This document shows, one piece after another, positions 33,856-42,453 of a DNA stretch of 64,000 nucleotides (the first letter of the stretch is position 1; each line of letters starts with the position of its first letter). Position numbers and translations under genes: made by a program. The stretch is from Nonomuraea coxensis DSM 45129 (GTDB lineage Bacteria > Actinomycetota > Actinomycetes > Streptosporangiales > Streptosporangiaceae), in assembly GCF_019397265.1 (NCBI RefSeq), contig NZ_CP068985.1:6254001-6318000 (forward strand), written 5' to 3'. The notes below the pieces were generated by a model. It was not told the origin of the DNA, made no database searches, and saw only the letters and a program-made list of their open reading frames with translations.

Positions 33856-33876
33856 TCATCCCCCCGCGGAGGTCAG

Positions 33877-34995
33877 ATGTCGACCCACGATCTCTACACC
33901 ATCCCCGCCGGCCTCTCCACCTGGGACGTCCAGATGTCCGGCGCCAGCCGGTTCACCTGGGAGTACGACGACGGCCGCGACCGCATGCTCGCCCTGTACC
34001 AGAAGGGCAAGGACAAGCAGTGGGACTCCGTCAAGCGCATCGACTGGGACCTTGAGGTCGATCCGTACAACGTGCTCGGCATCCCCGACGAGACGATCGC
34101 CATCCACGGCACGCCGCTCTGGGAGCGGATGGACGAGCGGACCCGCCAGGAGGTGCGCCGGCACGGCGCCGCCTGGCAGTTCTCCCAGTTCCTGCACGGC
34201 GAGCAGGGCGCGATGATCTGCTCGGCCAAGATCGTCGAGTCGGTGCCCGACCTCGACTCGAAGTTCTACGCCGCCACCCAGACCATGGACGAGGCCCGCC
34301 ACGCCGAGACCTACGCCCGGTTCCTCCAGGAGAAGGTGGGGCTCGCCTACCCGATCAACCAGCATCTGAAGGCGCTGCTGGACAGCACCCTCGGCGACTC
34401 GCGCTGGGACATGCCCTACCTCGGCATGCAGGTGCTCATCGAAGGGCTGGCGCTGGCGGCGTTCGGGGTGATGCGCGACATCACGACCAAGCCGCTGCCC
34501 AAGCAGATCCTCGCGTACGTGATGCAGGACGAGGCCCGGCACGTCGCCTTCGGCCGGATGGCCCTGCGCGACTACTACAGGAACCTGTCGGAGAGCGAGC
34601 TGCGCGAGCGCGAGGACTTCGTCATCGAGGGCTGCTACCTCATGCGTGACCGGCTGCGCGGCGAGGAGACCTGGGAACGCCTCGGCCTGTCGCCGTCGGA
34701 GGTCGCCGAGGCGATGGAGGCCACGGAGCACTCGGAGTACCTGCGGCTGTTCCGCTCGCTGCTGTTCAGCAGGATCGTGCCGTGCGTCAAGGACATCGGG
34801 CTGTGGAGCCCGCGGCTGCGGCAGGCGTACGCGGACATGGGCGTGCTGGACATGGCGGGCCAGTCGCTGGAGGCGCTCATGCGCCAGGACGAGGAGATCG
34901 CCGACCAGGTCGACGCCGAGCGCTTCGCCCGGGAGGAGGCGGACCGGCACGCCGAGGTCGCCGGCACCATCGCCCTCGGTGAGGCCGGCGCCTAA
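33877..34995 (+). CDS. Ferritin-like diiron oxidase/oxygenase
   Basis: 372 residues. A complete diiron site is visible: Glu109 (HGEQGA), Glu139 and His142 (DEARHAE), Glu189 (IEGLAL), Glu219 and His222 (DEARHVAF). The arrangement is like R2-type and fatty-acid or arylamine oxygenases rather than iron-storage ferritin. It probably uses O2 on an unknown substrate. GGAGG precedes ATG 33877. It is controlled by the divergent TetR. The stop overlaps the next TetR stop, tail to tail. Confidence 0.85.
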   Translation: MSTHDLYTIPAGLSTWDVQMSGASRFTWEYDDGRDRMLALYQKGKDKQWDSVKRIDWDLEVDPYNVLGIPDETIAIHGTPLWERMDERTRQEVRRHGAAWQFSQFLHGEQGAMICSAKIVESVPDLDSKFYAATQTMDEARHAETYARFLQEKVGLAYPINQHLKALLDSTLGDSRWDMPYLGMQVLIEGLALAAFGVMRDITTKPLPKQILAYVMQDEARHVAFGRMALRDYYRNLSESELREREDFVIEGCYLMRDRLRGEETWERLGLSPSEVAEAMEATEHSEYLRLFRSLLFSRIVPCVKDIGLWSPRLRQAYADMGVLDMAGQSLEALMRQDEEIADQVDAERFAREEADRHAEVAGTIALGEAGA

Positions 34996-35594
34996 CCCGG
35001 CGCGCGCTCCAGGGCCGCCAGCATGAGGCGGCGCGCGCGGGCCGGGGCGGCGGGGTCGGCGAGGAGCTGGATCTCCTGGTTGGCCGCCATCGCGATGCCC
35101 GTCAGCGTCGCCACGAGGTCGTCGGGGCCGGGCGTCGCGGCGAGGTCGCCCGCCTCCTGCGCGAGCACGATCTGCTCGCGCAGGAAGGCCCGCCAGCGGA
35201 CGACCGTGGCGAGGAGGAGGTCGCGCAGCTCGCCCGGCCGGGCGTCCAGCTCACAGGACGCGGCGGTGATGAAGCACCCGTTGGGGAACGGGCTGCTCTC
35301 CAGGTAGTCGCACCAGCGCTCGACGACCGCGCGCAGGCGCGGCAGTCCCGGCTCGGCCCGCAGGCCCGGCTCGACGACGGCGGCGGCGAACAGGTCGGCC
35401 GCCCTGGCCAGCACGGCGAGCTGCAGCGCGGCGCGGGAGCCGAAGGGGCCGACGACGCCGGCCTTGCTCATGCCGACGTCGCCGGCCAGGGAGCCGATGG
35501 TCAGCCCGTGCAGGCCGTCGGCGGAGGCCCTGAGCACGCCGGTGGCGACGATGCGCTCGCGGGTCGCCTGGGCCGCCTCGGCGGAGTTCCTCAT
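34992..35594 (-). CDS. TetR-family repressor next to the metallo-hydrolase gene
   Basis: 200 residues from ATG 35594 (MRNSAEAAQATRERI). The helix-turn-helix is LHGLTIGSLAGDVGMSKAGV, and the C-terminal domain holds FPNGCFITAASCELDARPG, a TetR_C_6/YcdC-like ligand domain motif. It is divergent from the metallo-beta-lactamase-fold gene, with a long perfect inverted repeat between them. Cys residues in the ligand domain could make it redox- or electrophile-sensitive; that is speculation. Confidence 0.87.
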   Translation of the reverse strand: MRNSAEAAQATRERIVATGVLRASADGLHGLTIGSLAGDVGMSKAGVVGPFGSRAALQLAVLARAADLFAAAVVEPGLRAEPGLPRLRAVVERWCDYLESSPFPNGCFITAASCELDARPGELRDLLLATVVRWRAFLREQIVLAQEAGDLAATPGPDDLVATLTGIAMAANQEIQLLADPAAPARARRLMLAALERAPG

Positions 35595-35604
35595 GGTTGA
35601 CGAG

Positions 35605-35655
35605 TTTAGCAAACGATCGTACGCTCACCTCGATAACGAACGATCGTTTGCTAAA
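35605..35655. promoter_or_regulatory. 16-bp perfect inverted repeat operator
   Basis: TTTAGCAAACGATCGT (35605-35620) and ACGATCGTTTGCTAAA (35640-35655), spaced by 19 bases. Each arm carries ACGATCGT, so two repressor dimers may bind. It lies between the divergent TetR and metallo-hydrolase genes and just upstream of the latter's AAGGGAGG ribosome site. Confidence 0.85.
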
Positions 35656-35667
35656 GGGAGGCCGCAG

Positions 35668-36462
35668 ATGCGCGTCCGATGGCTGGGCTGGGCCGGGGCC
35701 GAGATCGAGTCCGGGGGCCACAGCGTGGTGATCGACCTGCTCGGCCGTCCCGAGGGGGTGCTGGAGGGCACCCCGCTGTCGGCGCCGCTCCCGGAGGTCG
35801 TCCGGCCGCGCACCGAGGGCGACGTGCTCGCCGGGCTGTGCACCCACCTGCACCGGGACCACACCGACGCCGGCGCCCTGGCCACGGCGCTCCGCCCGGA
35901 CGGGCTGGTGCTGCATCCCGCCTCCTTCGGCGGCGACGACCACGAGAACCTGTGGACGCTCAAGGCCGACCGCGAGCTCGACGGCCACGGGCTGTCCCGG
36001 CGTCCCATGGGCCTGTGGGAGACCGTCACGATCGGCCCCTTCACGATCTCGGCCGTGCCGGCCGTCGACACCCTGGGCGATCCGCAGGTGTCGTGGGCCG
36101 TCGAGGCGGGCGGCAAGCGGGTGCTGCACCTCGGCGACAGCATGTTCCACGGCTACTGGTGGCGCGCCGCCCACCGGTTCGGGCCGTTCGACGCGGTGCT
36201 CGTCCCCGTCAACGGGCCGACCGTGTGCTTCCCGCACTGCCTGCCGCCGAGCCCCTATCCGGCCTCGCTCGACGCCGGCCAGGCCGCCGTGGCCGCGCGC
36301 CTGCTCGGAGCGCGGATCGCGGTGCCGATCCACTACGACGGGTTCCACGTCGACGGCTTCTACGAGACCAGGCCCGGCGAGCTGGCCCGCTTCCAGGAGG
36401 CGGCCGCCGCCGAGACCTATGAGGTCGCCGCGCTCAAGCAGGGCGAGGACGTCACCCTGTAG
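35668..36462 (+). CDS. Metallo-beta-lactamase-fold hydrolase (UlaG-like)
   Basis: 264 residues. It has the metal motif THLHRDH (59-65: His60, His62, Asp64, His65), HLGDSMFHG as a later metal block, and PIHYDGFH near the end. The single-domain form with WLGWAGAEIE at the N-terminus resembles UlaG-type lactonases or phosphodiesterases rather than true beta-lactamases. Zn or Mn dependent, cytosolic. ATG 35668 after AAGGGAGG. Regulated by the divergent TetR. Substrate unknown. Confidence 0.87.
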   Translation: MRVRWLGWAGAEIESGGHSVVIDLLGRPEGVLEGTPLSAPLPEVVRPRTEGDVLAGLCTHLHRDHTDAGALATALRPDGLVLHPASFGGDDHENLWTLKADRELDGHGLSRRPMGLWETVTIGPFTISAVPAVDTLGDPQVSWAVEAGGKRVLHLGDSMFHGYWWRAAHRFGPFDAVLVPVNGPTVCFPHCLPPSPYPASLDAGQAAVAARLLGARIAVPIHYDGFHVDGFYETRPGELARFQEAAAAETYEVAALKQGEDVTL

Positions 36463-36587
36463 TCCTGTGGCGGGAGCGGCGACGTCGCGCTTCGTGCATG
36501 ATCGTTCACGTTTTCCCACGTCACATACGTGAAACGCACCTCCGGGCCACAAAAATTCGGTTGATCGCCGGTATTAGCCTTGAGGGG

Positions 36588-38381
36588 ATGCCTCCCGATA
36601 CACACGTACCTCGCCGTCCCCTGCTCTCCTCACTTTCCTCCAACTCCCTGTGGCGGATGAAGTCCTACCTCCGCCCCTACGCCGTCAGACTGGTCTTCAT
36701 CTGGCTGTCGGCGATCGTCGGCATAGGCGCGAGCATCGCCCTCCCCCTGATCAGCAAGCAGGTCATCGACGGCCCCGTCTACCACAAGGACGCCGACGCG
36801 CTGCTCCCCCTCGGGCTGCTCGCGCTCGGCGTCGGCGTGGTCGAGGCCATGCTGATCTGGCTGCGCAGGTGGGCCCAGGTGAAACCGGTGCTCGGCCTGG
36901 AGACCGCCATCCGCGACGACCTCTACGAGCACCTGCAACGCCTGCCCATGCGCTTCCACGGCGACTGGCAGTCCGGCCAGCTGCTGTCGCGGGCGACCAC
37001 GGACCTGTCGACCATCCGCCGCTTCCTCGGCTTCGGCCTGCTGTTCCTGGTCATGAACATCCTGCAGCTCATCACCGTCACCGTGCTGCTGCTCAACATG
37101 TACTGGCCGCTCGGGCTGCTGGTGCTGGCCTCGGCCGTGCCCATCGTGTGGACGTCGCTGCGCTTCGAGAAGCGTTACATCCGCATCTCCCGCCAGGTGC
37201 AGGACGAGCAGGGCGACCTCGCCACGCTCGTGGAGGAGTCCGCGCTCGGCATCCGCACCATCAAGGCCTTCGGCCGCCGCCACCACGTCTACGACCGCTT
37301 CGACGACGCCGCGCTCAAGGTGTACGGCACCTCGCTGGCCAAGGTGCGCATGTCGGCCCGTTTCTTCTCCTTCCTGGAGGTGATCCCCAACGTCACGCTC
37401 GCCCTGGTGCTGCTGCTCGGCGCGCTCGCGGTCGGCGGGGGCGGGCTGACGCTGGGCGCGCTGGTCGCCTTCACCACGCTGATGCTGCAGCTCGTGTGGC
37501 CGATCGCGAGCCTCGGCTACATCCTGGCCATGGCCCAGGAGGCGATGACCTCGGCCGACCGCCTCATGGAGGTCATGGACACCGTCCCGTCCATCGAGAG
37601 CGGCACCGAGACCATCGAGCAGCCCCGCGGCCACCTGCGTTTCGAGGGCGTCGGGTTCAGCTTCCCCGGCGCGGACCGGCCGGTGCTGCGCGACGTGCGG
37701 CTGGAGGTGCGGCCCGGCGAGACGGTGGCGATCGTGGGCCCCACCGGCGCGGGCAAGACCACGCTGACGGCGCTGGTGCCCCGCCTGCTCGACCCGACCG
37801 AGGGCCGCGTCACGATCGACGGGCACGACGTGCGCGACCTCGACCTCACCGCCCTGCGCACGGTGGTGGCCACGGCGTTCGAGGAGCCGACGCTGTTCTC
37901 GATGAGCGTGCGCGAGAACCTCATGCTGGGCCGGCCCGACGCCACCGAGGAGGAGCTGGCCGAGGCGATCCGCACCGCGCAGGCCATGTTCGTCCACGAC
38001 CTGCCGTGGGGGCTCGACACCCGCATCGGCGAGCAGGGCCTGTCCCTGTCCGGCGGCCAGCGCCAGCGGCTCGCCCTCGCCCGCGCCGTGCTCAGCAGGC
38101 CGCGCATCCTCGTGCTCGACGACACGCTGTCCGCGCTCGACGTGGAGACCGAGGCGCTGGTGGAGGAGGCGCTGCGGCACGTGCTGCGCGACGCGACCGG
38201 CATCGTGGTCGCCCACCGCGCCTCCACCGTGCTGCTGGCCGACAAGGTGGCGCTGCTGCGCGACGGCACGATCACGCACATCGGGCAGCACCACGAGCTG
38301 CTGGCCGAGGTGCCCGAGTACCGCGAGCTGCTGGCCCAGGACGCCGACCTCGACGACGCCTCGGAAGGAGCGCTGCGATGA
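36588..38381 (+). CDS. ABC exporter half-transporter, degenerate-site subunit
   Basis: 597 residues: six-helix membrane domain (about 25-310) then the ATPase. Walker A is GPTGAGKTT, the signature a canonical LSGGQRQRLAL. In Walker B (ILVLDDTLSALD) the catalytic Glu is replaced by Asp. Such a subunit cannot form the active hydrolysis site with its own Walker B and is typical of heterodimeric exporters of the TM287 kind. I chose ATG 36588 (MPPDTHVPRR); GAGGGG is abnormally close, and ATG 36657 is an alternative. The stop overlaps the next start (ATGA). Confidence 0.88.
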   Translation: MPPDTHVPRRPLLSSLSSNSLWRMKSYLRPYAVRLVFIWLSAIVGIGASIALPLISKQVIDGPVYHKDADALLPLGLLALGVGVVEAMLIWLRRWAQVKPVLGLETAIRDDLYEHLQRLPMRFHGDWQSGQLLSRATTDLSTIRRFLGFGLLFLVMNILQLITVTVLLLNMYWPLGLLVLASAVPIVWTSLRFEKRYIRISRQVQDEQGDLATLVEESALGIRTIKAFGRRHHVYDRFDDAALKVYGTSLAKVRMSARFFSFLEVIPNVTLALVLLLGALAVGGGGLTLGALVAFTTLMLQLVWPIASLGYILAMAQEAMTSADRLMEVMDTVPSIESGTETIEQPRGHLRFEGVGFSFPGADRPVLRDVRLEVRPGETVAIVGPTGAGKTTLTALVPRLLDPTEGRVTIDGHDVRDLDLTALRTVVATAFEEPTLFSMSVRENLMLGRPDATEEELAEAIRTAQAMFVHDLPWGLDTRIGEQGLSLSGGQRQRLALARAVLSRPRILVLDDTLSALDVETEALVEEALRHVLRDATGIVVAHRASTVLLADKVALLRDGTITHIGQHHELLAEVPEYRELLAQDADLDDASEGALR

Positions 38382-40219
38382 GCGCCACCACCGAGCCCTC
38401 CCGGACGTCCTGGCGCGGGGTCGCCTCCGAGGACCAGGACGCGCTGCCGGACAAGGTCTCCGTCCTGCTGCGCGACCGGTCGCGGCGGCTGCTCGGCGCG
38501 CTGCTGCGGCCCTACCGCAAGCGGATCGCGGTGCTCGTGGCCACCATCGTGGTCTCCAGCGCGGCCGGGCTGTCGATCCCGTTCCTGGTCTCGATCGGCA
38601 TCGACGAGGGCATCCCGCCGCTCGCCCGCGGCGACGGCGCGACCGTCCTGCTGACCGTGGTCGGGGTGATCCTGGCCGCCGCCCTCGTGCAGGCGGTGAC
38701 CAGGCAGGCGTTCCTCAACATGTCGGGCCGGATCGGCCAGAGCATCCTGCTGGAGCTGCGCCGCCGGGTCTTCGACCACTTCCAGCGCCTGTCGCTGAGC
38801 TTCCACGAGCAGTACACCTCGGGCCGGGTCATCTCGCGGCTCACCTCGGACATCGAGAACATCGCCGAGCTGCTGCAGTCGGGCTTCGACGCCCTCGTAC
38901 GGGCCCTGCTGACCATGATCGGCACGGCCGTGCTGCTGCTGGTGCTGGACGCGCACCTCGGCCTGATGGCGCTCGTCCCGCTGCCGTTGCTGCTGCTGTT
39001 CACCCGCTGGTTCCGCCGGCAGTCGGCCATCGTCTACCGGCGCACCCGTGAGACGGTCGCCCTGGTGATCGTTCACTTCGTGGAGTCGATGACCGGCATC
39101 CGCGCGGTGCAGGCCTTCCGCAGGGAGCCGCGCAACCAGGAGATCTTCCAGCAACTCAACGACGACTACCGGGACGCCAACGCCGGCGGCATGAAGCTCG
39201 GCGCGACGTTCATGACCGGCATCAGGCTGGTCGGCAACCTCACGGTCGGCGGGGTGCTGCTCTACGGCGGCTACCTGGCGCTGCACGACGAGGTCAAGGT
39301 CGGCGTGCTCGCCGCGTTCCTGCTCTACCTGCGCCAGTTCTACGAGCCGATGCAGGAGGTCAGCCAGTTCTACAACACGCTGCAGTCGGCGAGCGCCGCG
39401 CTGGAGAAGCTGTCGGGCGTGCTGGAGGAGGAGCCGTCGGTGCCCGAGCCGCGCGATCCGCAGCCGCTGCCGCAGGGCCGGGCGCGCGGCAGGATCCGCT
39501 TCGAGCACGTCAGGTTCGCCTACGTCGAGGAGATGCCGATCCTGCCGGACCTCGACCTGACGGTCCCGGCCGGGCAGACGGTGGCGCTGGTCGGCTCGAC
39601 GGGCGCGGGCAAGACGACGCTCGCCAAGCTGATCTCCCGCTTCTACGACCCGACCGAGGGCCGGGTGCTGCTCGACGGCGTGGACCTGCGCACGCTGGAC
39701 GAGCCGACGCTGCGCGGAGCCGTGGTCATGGTCACGCAGGAGAACTTCCTGTTCAGCGGCACGGTCGCGGACAACATCAGGTTCGGCCGGCCGGGGGCCT
39801 CCGACCGGGAGGTGCGCGAGGCCGCCAAGGCGATCGGCGCGCACGAGTTCGTGGCGGGCCTGCCCGACGGCTACGACACCGAGGTGGGCAAGCGGGGCGG
39901 CCGGATGTCCGCGGGGCAGCGGCAGCTCGTCGCGTTCGCGCGGGCGTTCCTGGCCGACCCCGCGGTGCTCATCCTCGACGAGGCGACCTCCAGCCTCGAC
40001 GTGCCCAGCGAGCGGCTGGTGCAGCGCGCGTTGCGGACAATCCTGGCCGACCGTACGGCGCTGATCATCGCGCACCGGCTGTCGACCGTCGAGATCGCCG
40101 ACCGGGTGCTGGTCATGGAGCGCGGCGAGATCGTCGAGGACGGTCCGCCGGACCGGCTCATCGCCGCCGCGGGCCGGTTCGCCGGCCTGCACCAGGCGTG
40201 GCTGGACAGTCTGAGCTGA
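38378..40219 (+). CDS. ABC exporter half-transporter, catalytic-site subunit
   Basis: 613 residues: membrane domain then ATPase. Walker A is GSTGAGKTT and Walker B with catalytic Glu is ILILDEATSSLD. The signature is altered to MSAGQRQLVAF. It complements the previous subunit: its intact Glu pairs with that subunit's LSGGQ to form one active site, and the other site is dead. GGAAGGAG precedes ATG 38378. This is an export pump for lipids, drugs or peptides; the cargo is not readable. Confidence 0.9.
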   Translation: MSATTEPSRTSWRGVASEDQDALPDKVSVLLRDRSRRLLGALLRPYRKRIAVLVATIVVSSAAGLSIPFLVSIGIDEGIPPLARGDGATVLLTVVGVILAAALVQAVTRQAFLNMSGRIGQSILLELRRRVFDHFQRLSLSFHEQYTSGRVISRLTSDIENIAELLQSGFDALVRALLTMIGTAVLLLVLDAHLGLMALVPLPLLLLFTRWFRRQSAIVYRRTRETVALVIVHFVESMTGIRAVQAFRREPRNQEIFQQLNDDYRDANAGGMKLGATFMTGIRLVGNLTVGGVLLYGGYLALHDEVKVGVLAAFLLYLRQFYEPMQEVSQFYNTLQSASAALEKLSGVLEEEPSVPEPRDPQPLPQGRARGRIRFEHVRFAYVEEMPILPDLDLTVPAGQTVALVGSTGAGKTTLAKLISRFYDPTEGRVLLDGVDLRTLDEPTLRGAVVMVTQENFLFSGTVADNIRFGRPGASDREVREAAKAIGAHEFVAGLPDGYDTEVGKRGGRMSAGQRQLVAFARAFLADPAVLILDEATSSLDVPSERLVQRALRTILADRTALIIAHRLSTVEIADRVLVMERGEIVEDGPPDRLIAAAGRFAGLHQAWLDSLS

Positions 40220-40223
40220 GCCG

Positions 40224-40655
40224 TCAGTGGTGCACGGGCGCCACGATCGCGGCCCAGAGCTCGTAGCCGACGAACAACGCGATCGGCGCCCCGATCGCCA
40301 CCAGCAGCCGGCCGGGCAGGGTGACCCGCTCCACGGCGGGCACCCGGTCCGGCGGCGTGACCCCCGGCACCCGTACGGGGCCGGGGTCCGGGTCCTGCGC
40401 CGCCACCAGCTCGGGGTGGCGGCTCAGGTAGCCGGACGGGAACGAGGTGACGCGGTAGGCGCCGCAGCCGGGGCAGCACGGCCCCGACCAGGGCGGCTGC
40501 ACCGCCACGCCGGAGCTCAGCCAGATCTGCCGCTCGTTGCCGCGCGCGTCCGTGAAGGTGCGGAGGAGATATTCCTCCTCCCACACGTGCAGGCAGCGCA
40601 GGCACTCGAAAGGCCATGACACTCGGGTCTCGAACCCCTCGGGCACGAAGATCAC
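40224..40655 (-). CDS. Zinc-ribbon protein with C-terminal membrane helix
   Basis: About 143 residues. Two Cys pairs (FECLRCLHVWEEEY and CCPGCG) form a likely zinc ribbon. A hydrophobic segment (LLVAIGAPIALFVGYEL) near the end anchors it. I chose GTG 40655 because the paralogue 100 bases away begins at the same alignment point; GTG 40700 would add 15 residues. Function unknown. Confidence 0.7.
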   Translation of the reverse strand: MIFVPEGFETRVSWPFECLRCLHVWEEEYLLRTFTDARGNERQIWLSSGVAVQPPWSGPCCPGCGAYRVTSFPSGYLSRHPELVAAQDPDPGPVRVPGVTPPDRVPAVERVTLPGRLLVAIGAPIALFVGYELWAAIVAPVHH

Positions 40656-40768
40656 CCCCGGCCGCGGATCGCCGTTCGCCCTCAGTGTCCGCCCGGTCAC
40701 TCCGGACCGGCAAGGCGGTCTTGTGACACCCGACGTCAGGGAAAGCTCACCAACTGTCAGGTTTTGCC

Positions 40769-41080
40769 CTAGTAGAGCGGCTTCGGGACCGGGCTCAGCA
40801 GCGGCGTCGCGTCGGGCTTCCCCGCGTCCTCCCGCGGGATCAGCTCAGGATGGTGCAGGAGATAGCCCTCGGGAAACGTGGTCGCCTGCTCGCAGCCGCA
40901 CCTCGGGCACCTCGCCCCCGGCGCGGGCGGCGGGACCGCGACCCCGTCGAGCAGCCAGAGCGTCGCCTCGTTGCCGTGAGCGTCCTCGATGTGCCGGACG
41001 AGGTATTCCTCCTCCCACACGTGCCAGCAGCGGCGGCACTCGAAGGGCACGATTCTGCGTTCTTCCTCCACCGAAATCAC
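40769..41080 (-). CDS. Soluble zinc-ribbon paralogue
   Basis: 103 residues sharing PFECRRCWHVWEEEYLVR and CPRCGCEQATTFPEGYL with the neighbouring membrane-anchored protein. It lacks the membrane helix. Both Cys pairs are kept. It starts at GTG 41080 just after GGGAGGGG. A local gene duplication followed by loss or gain of the anchor is the simplest account. No recognised family. Confidence 0.72.
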   Translation of the reverse strand: MISVEEERRIVPFECRRCWHVWEEEYLVRHIEDAHGNEATLWLLDGVAVPPPAPGARCPRCGCEQATTFPEGYLLHHPELIPREDAGKPDATPLLSPVPKPLY

Positions 41081-41145
41081 CCCCTCCCTCGAGTCTCCGC
41101 CCTGGGCGCCGCGTCACGCAAACCGGTGCGCCGCTTCCGCGCAGG

Positions 41146-41490
41146 TCAGAGCGCCTGCGACCAGACGAAGACGATCGCCCCCGTGACCACGCAGAGCGTG
41201 CCGAGCCAGGCGACCAGCACGTCCGCGCCGTGGTCGAGAGGCCGGCCGCCGTGCAGCGCCGCCTGCACCCGGCGGTAGCGGGCGCGCGTCCTGATGAGCA
41301 GCAGACCGCCGCAGAACGAGGCCATCGCGAACACCACCCCCGCGGGGACCGGCAGGTCGTGGCGCAGCGCCAGCCCGGCCGCGCCGAGCCCTCCGGTGGC
41401 CAGCAGCACCGCCGTGCGCACCCAGGCCAGCCGGGTCCGCTCGCTCTGCAGGCCGCTGTCCCAGACCTCCTCCTCCGGGGCCGCTCCCAT
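41146..41490 (-). CDS. DUF202-family membrane protein, copy 1
   Basis: 114 residues with three hydrophobic helices and the N-terminal block GLQSERTRLAWVRTA that defines DUF202 (YidH-like). ATG 41490. It follows the second DUF202 gene by 12 bases, so the two are probably co-expressed and may form a heteromer. Function unknown. Confidence 0.82.
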   Translation of the reverse strand: MGAAPEEEVWDSGLQSERTRLAWVRTAVLLATGGLGAAGLALRHDLPVPAGVVFAMASFCGGLLLIRTRARYRRVQAALHGGRPLDHGADVLVAWLGTLCVVTGAIVFVWSQAL

Positions 41491-41502
41491 CGCCCGCGCC
41501 CG

Positions 41503-41829
41503 TCAGGCCGCGAGGATGACGAGGACGAGCGCGATGACCGCCACCAGCGCCACGCCGTAGCCGAACACGGCGGCGAGCGCGGGCGGCGGCAGCGGCGCCT
41601 GCGCGCGCAGGGCGCGCTGGATGTGGCGCCAGCGGGGATAGGCCATGCCCGCGGCCAGCGCCGAGAGCGCGACGAGCACGACGGCCAGCGTCGTGCGGAT
41701 CCACGGCACGAAGACGTCGGAAGGCAGCGCCGCCATGGCCACCCCGCCCGCGCTGAGCGCCAGCGCCGTGCTCAGCCAGGTGAGGAAGGTCCGTTCGTTG
41801 GCCAAGGTGAAACGCGGGTCGGGTTCCAT
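41503..41829 (-). CDS. YidH/DUF202-family membrane protein, copy 2
   Basis: 108 residues with three hydrophobic helices. The N-terminus DPRFTLANERTFLTWLSTAL is the canonical DUF202/YidH motif. ATG 41829. Adjacent pairs of long and short DUF202 proteins are common; their role is unknown. Confidence 0.85.
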   Translation of the reverse strand: MEPDPRFTLANERTFLTWLSTALALSAGGVAMAALPSDVFVPWIRTTLAVVLVALSALAAGMAYPRWRHIQRALRAQAPLPPPALAAVFGYGVALVAVIALVLVILAA

Positions 41830-41886
41830 GGGAAAAACGATAGTTCGTCCACTTTTCCCCTAGAGAAGGCGGGATTGCCGGTCAGC

Positions 41887-42279
41887 TCAGTTGGCGCAGG
41901 CCTGCCGGACCGTCTCCAGATAGGCGACCGTCTCCTTGCCCACCTTCTGGGCCGCGTCGACGGCGTCATTGACGTCCTGGACCGAGATGCCGCTGAGCGT
42001 GTCGGCCAGGTTGTCGGACGCCTCCTTGAGCGTGGTGTTGGCGGCCTTGCCTGCCACGTCGTTGAGCTTGGCCGCGGCGTCGTCGAGCGCCTTGTCCATG
42101 GCCTGGGGGTCGTCGGTGAGCTTGGTGATCTGCGCGCCCAGATCCGCGACGATCTTGGGCGCCTCCAGGCACGCCTGGGCCTTGTCGATGGTCTGGTTGA
42201 CCTCGCCGCACCCCGCGAGGGCGAAGGCGACGGCGGAGAGGCCCGCGAGGGACAGCAACCGGCTCTTGTGGAGTCGCAT
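41887..42279 (-). CDS. Small helical lipoprotein
   Basis: 130 residues. The signal peptide ends in lipobox ALAGC. The mature protein is almost wholly alpha-helical (KALDDAAAKLNDVAGKA ... LADTLSG), likely a coiled coil at the outer face of the membrane. A Cys pair (ACLEAP and a C-terminal RQACAN) may form a disulfide. It is divergent from the beta-lactamase gene, sharing a gap with GATATC repeats. Function unknown. Confidence 0.78.
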   Translation of the reverse strand: MRLHKSRLLSLAGLSAVAFALAGCGEVNQTIDKAQACLEAPKIVADLGAQITKLTDDPQAMDKALDDAAAKLNDVAGKAANTTLKEASDNLADTLSGISVQDVNDAVDAAQKVGKETVAYLETVRQACAN

Positions 42280-42344
42280 GACCCGACCCTACCCAAGCCC
42301 TTGCCCGCGCGCGGTTCCCGCGATCGACCATGCCTCCGACCAGC

Positions 42345-42385
42345 AGCGATATCGGTTGAGATATCGGCTGATTGGCGATATCGCT
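42345..42385. promoter_or_regulatory. GATATC triple site between lipoprotein and beta-lactamase genes
   Basis: GATATC occurs at 42348, 42360 and 42377. AGCGATATCG (42345-42354) and CGATATCGCT (42376-42385) are a perfect 10-base inverted repeat around the middle copy. AT-rich palindromes are rare in this GC-rich DNA, so an operator is likely. Confidence 0.65.
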
Positions 42386-42453
42386 ATTAGACATCACGTG
42401 ATCCGGTCTGGTGTGCTGCTGCCCTCTGACGGACGACAGTTGGGACCGGTCAC

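Noticed and set aside
35668..36462. Annotation as a beta-lactam resistance metallo-enzyme
   Set aside because: The fold is shared by many hydrolases; no signal peptide and a UlaG-like layout argue against it.
36505..36533. TTCACGT / ACGTGAA inverted repeat before the ABC exporter
   Set aside because: Only 7-base arms and no adjacent regulator; too weak to call an operator.
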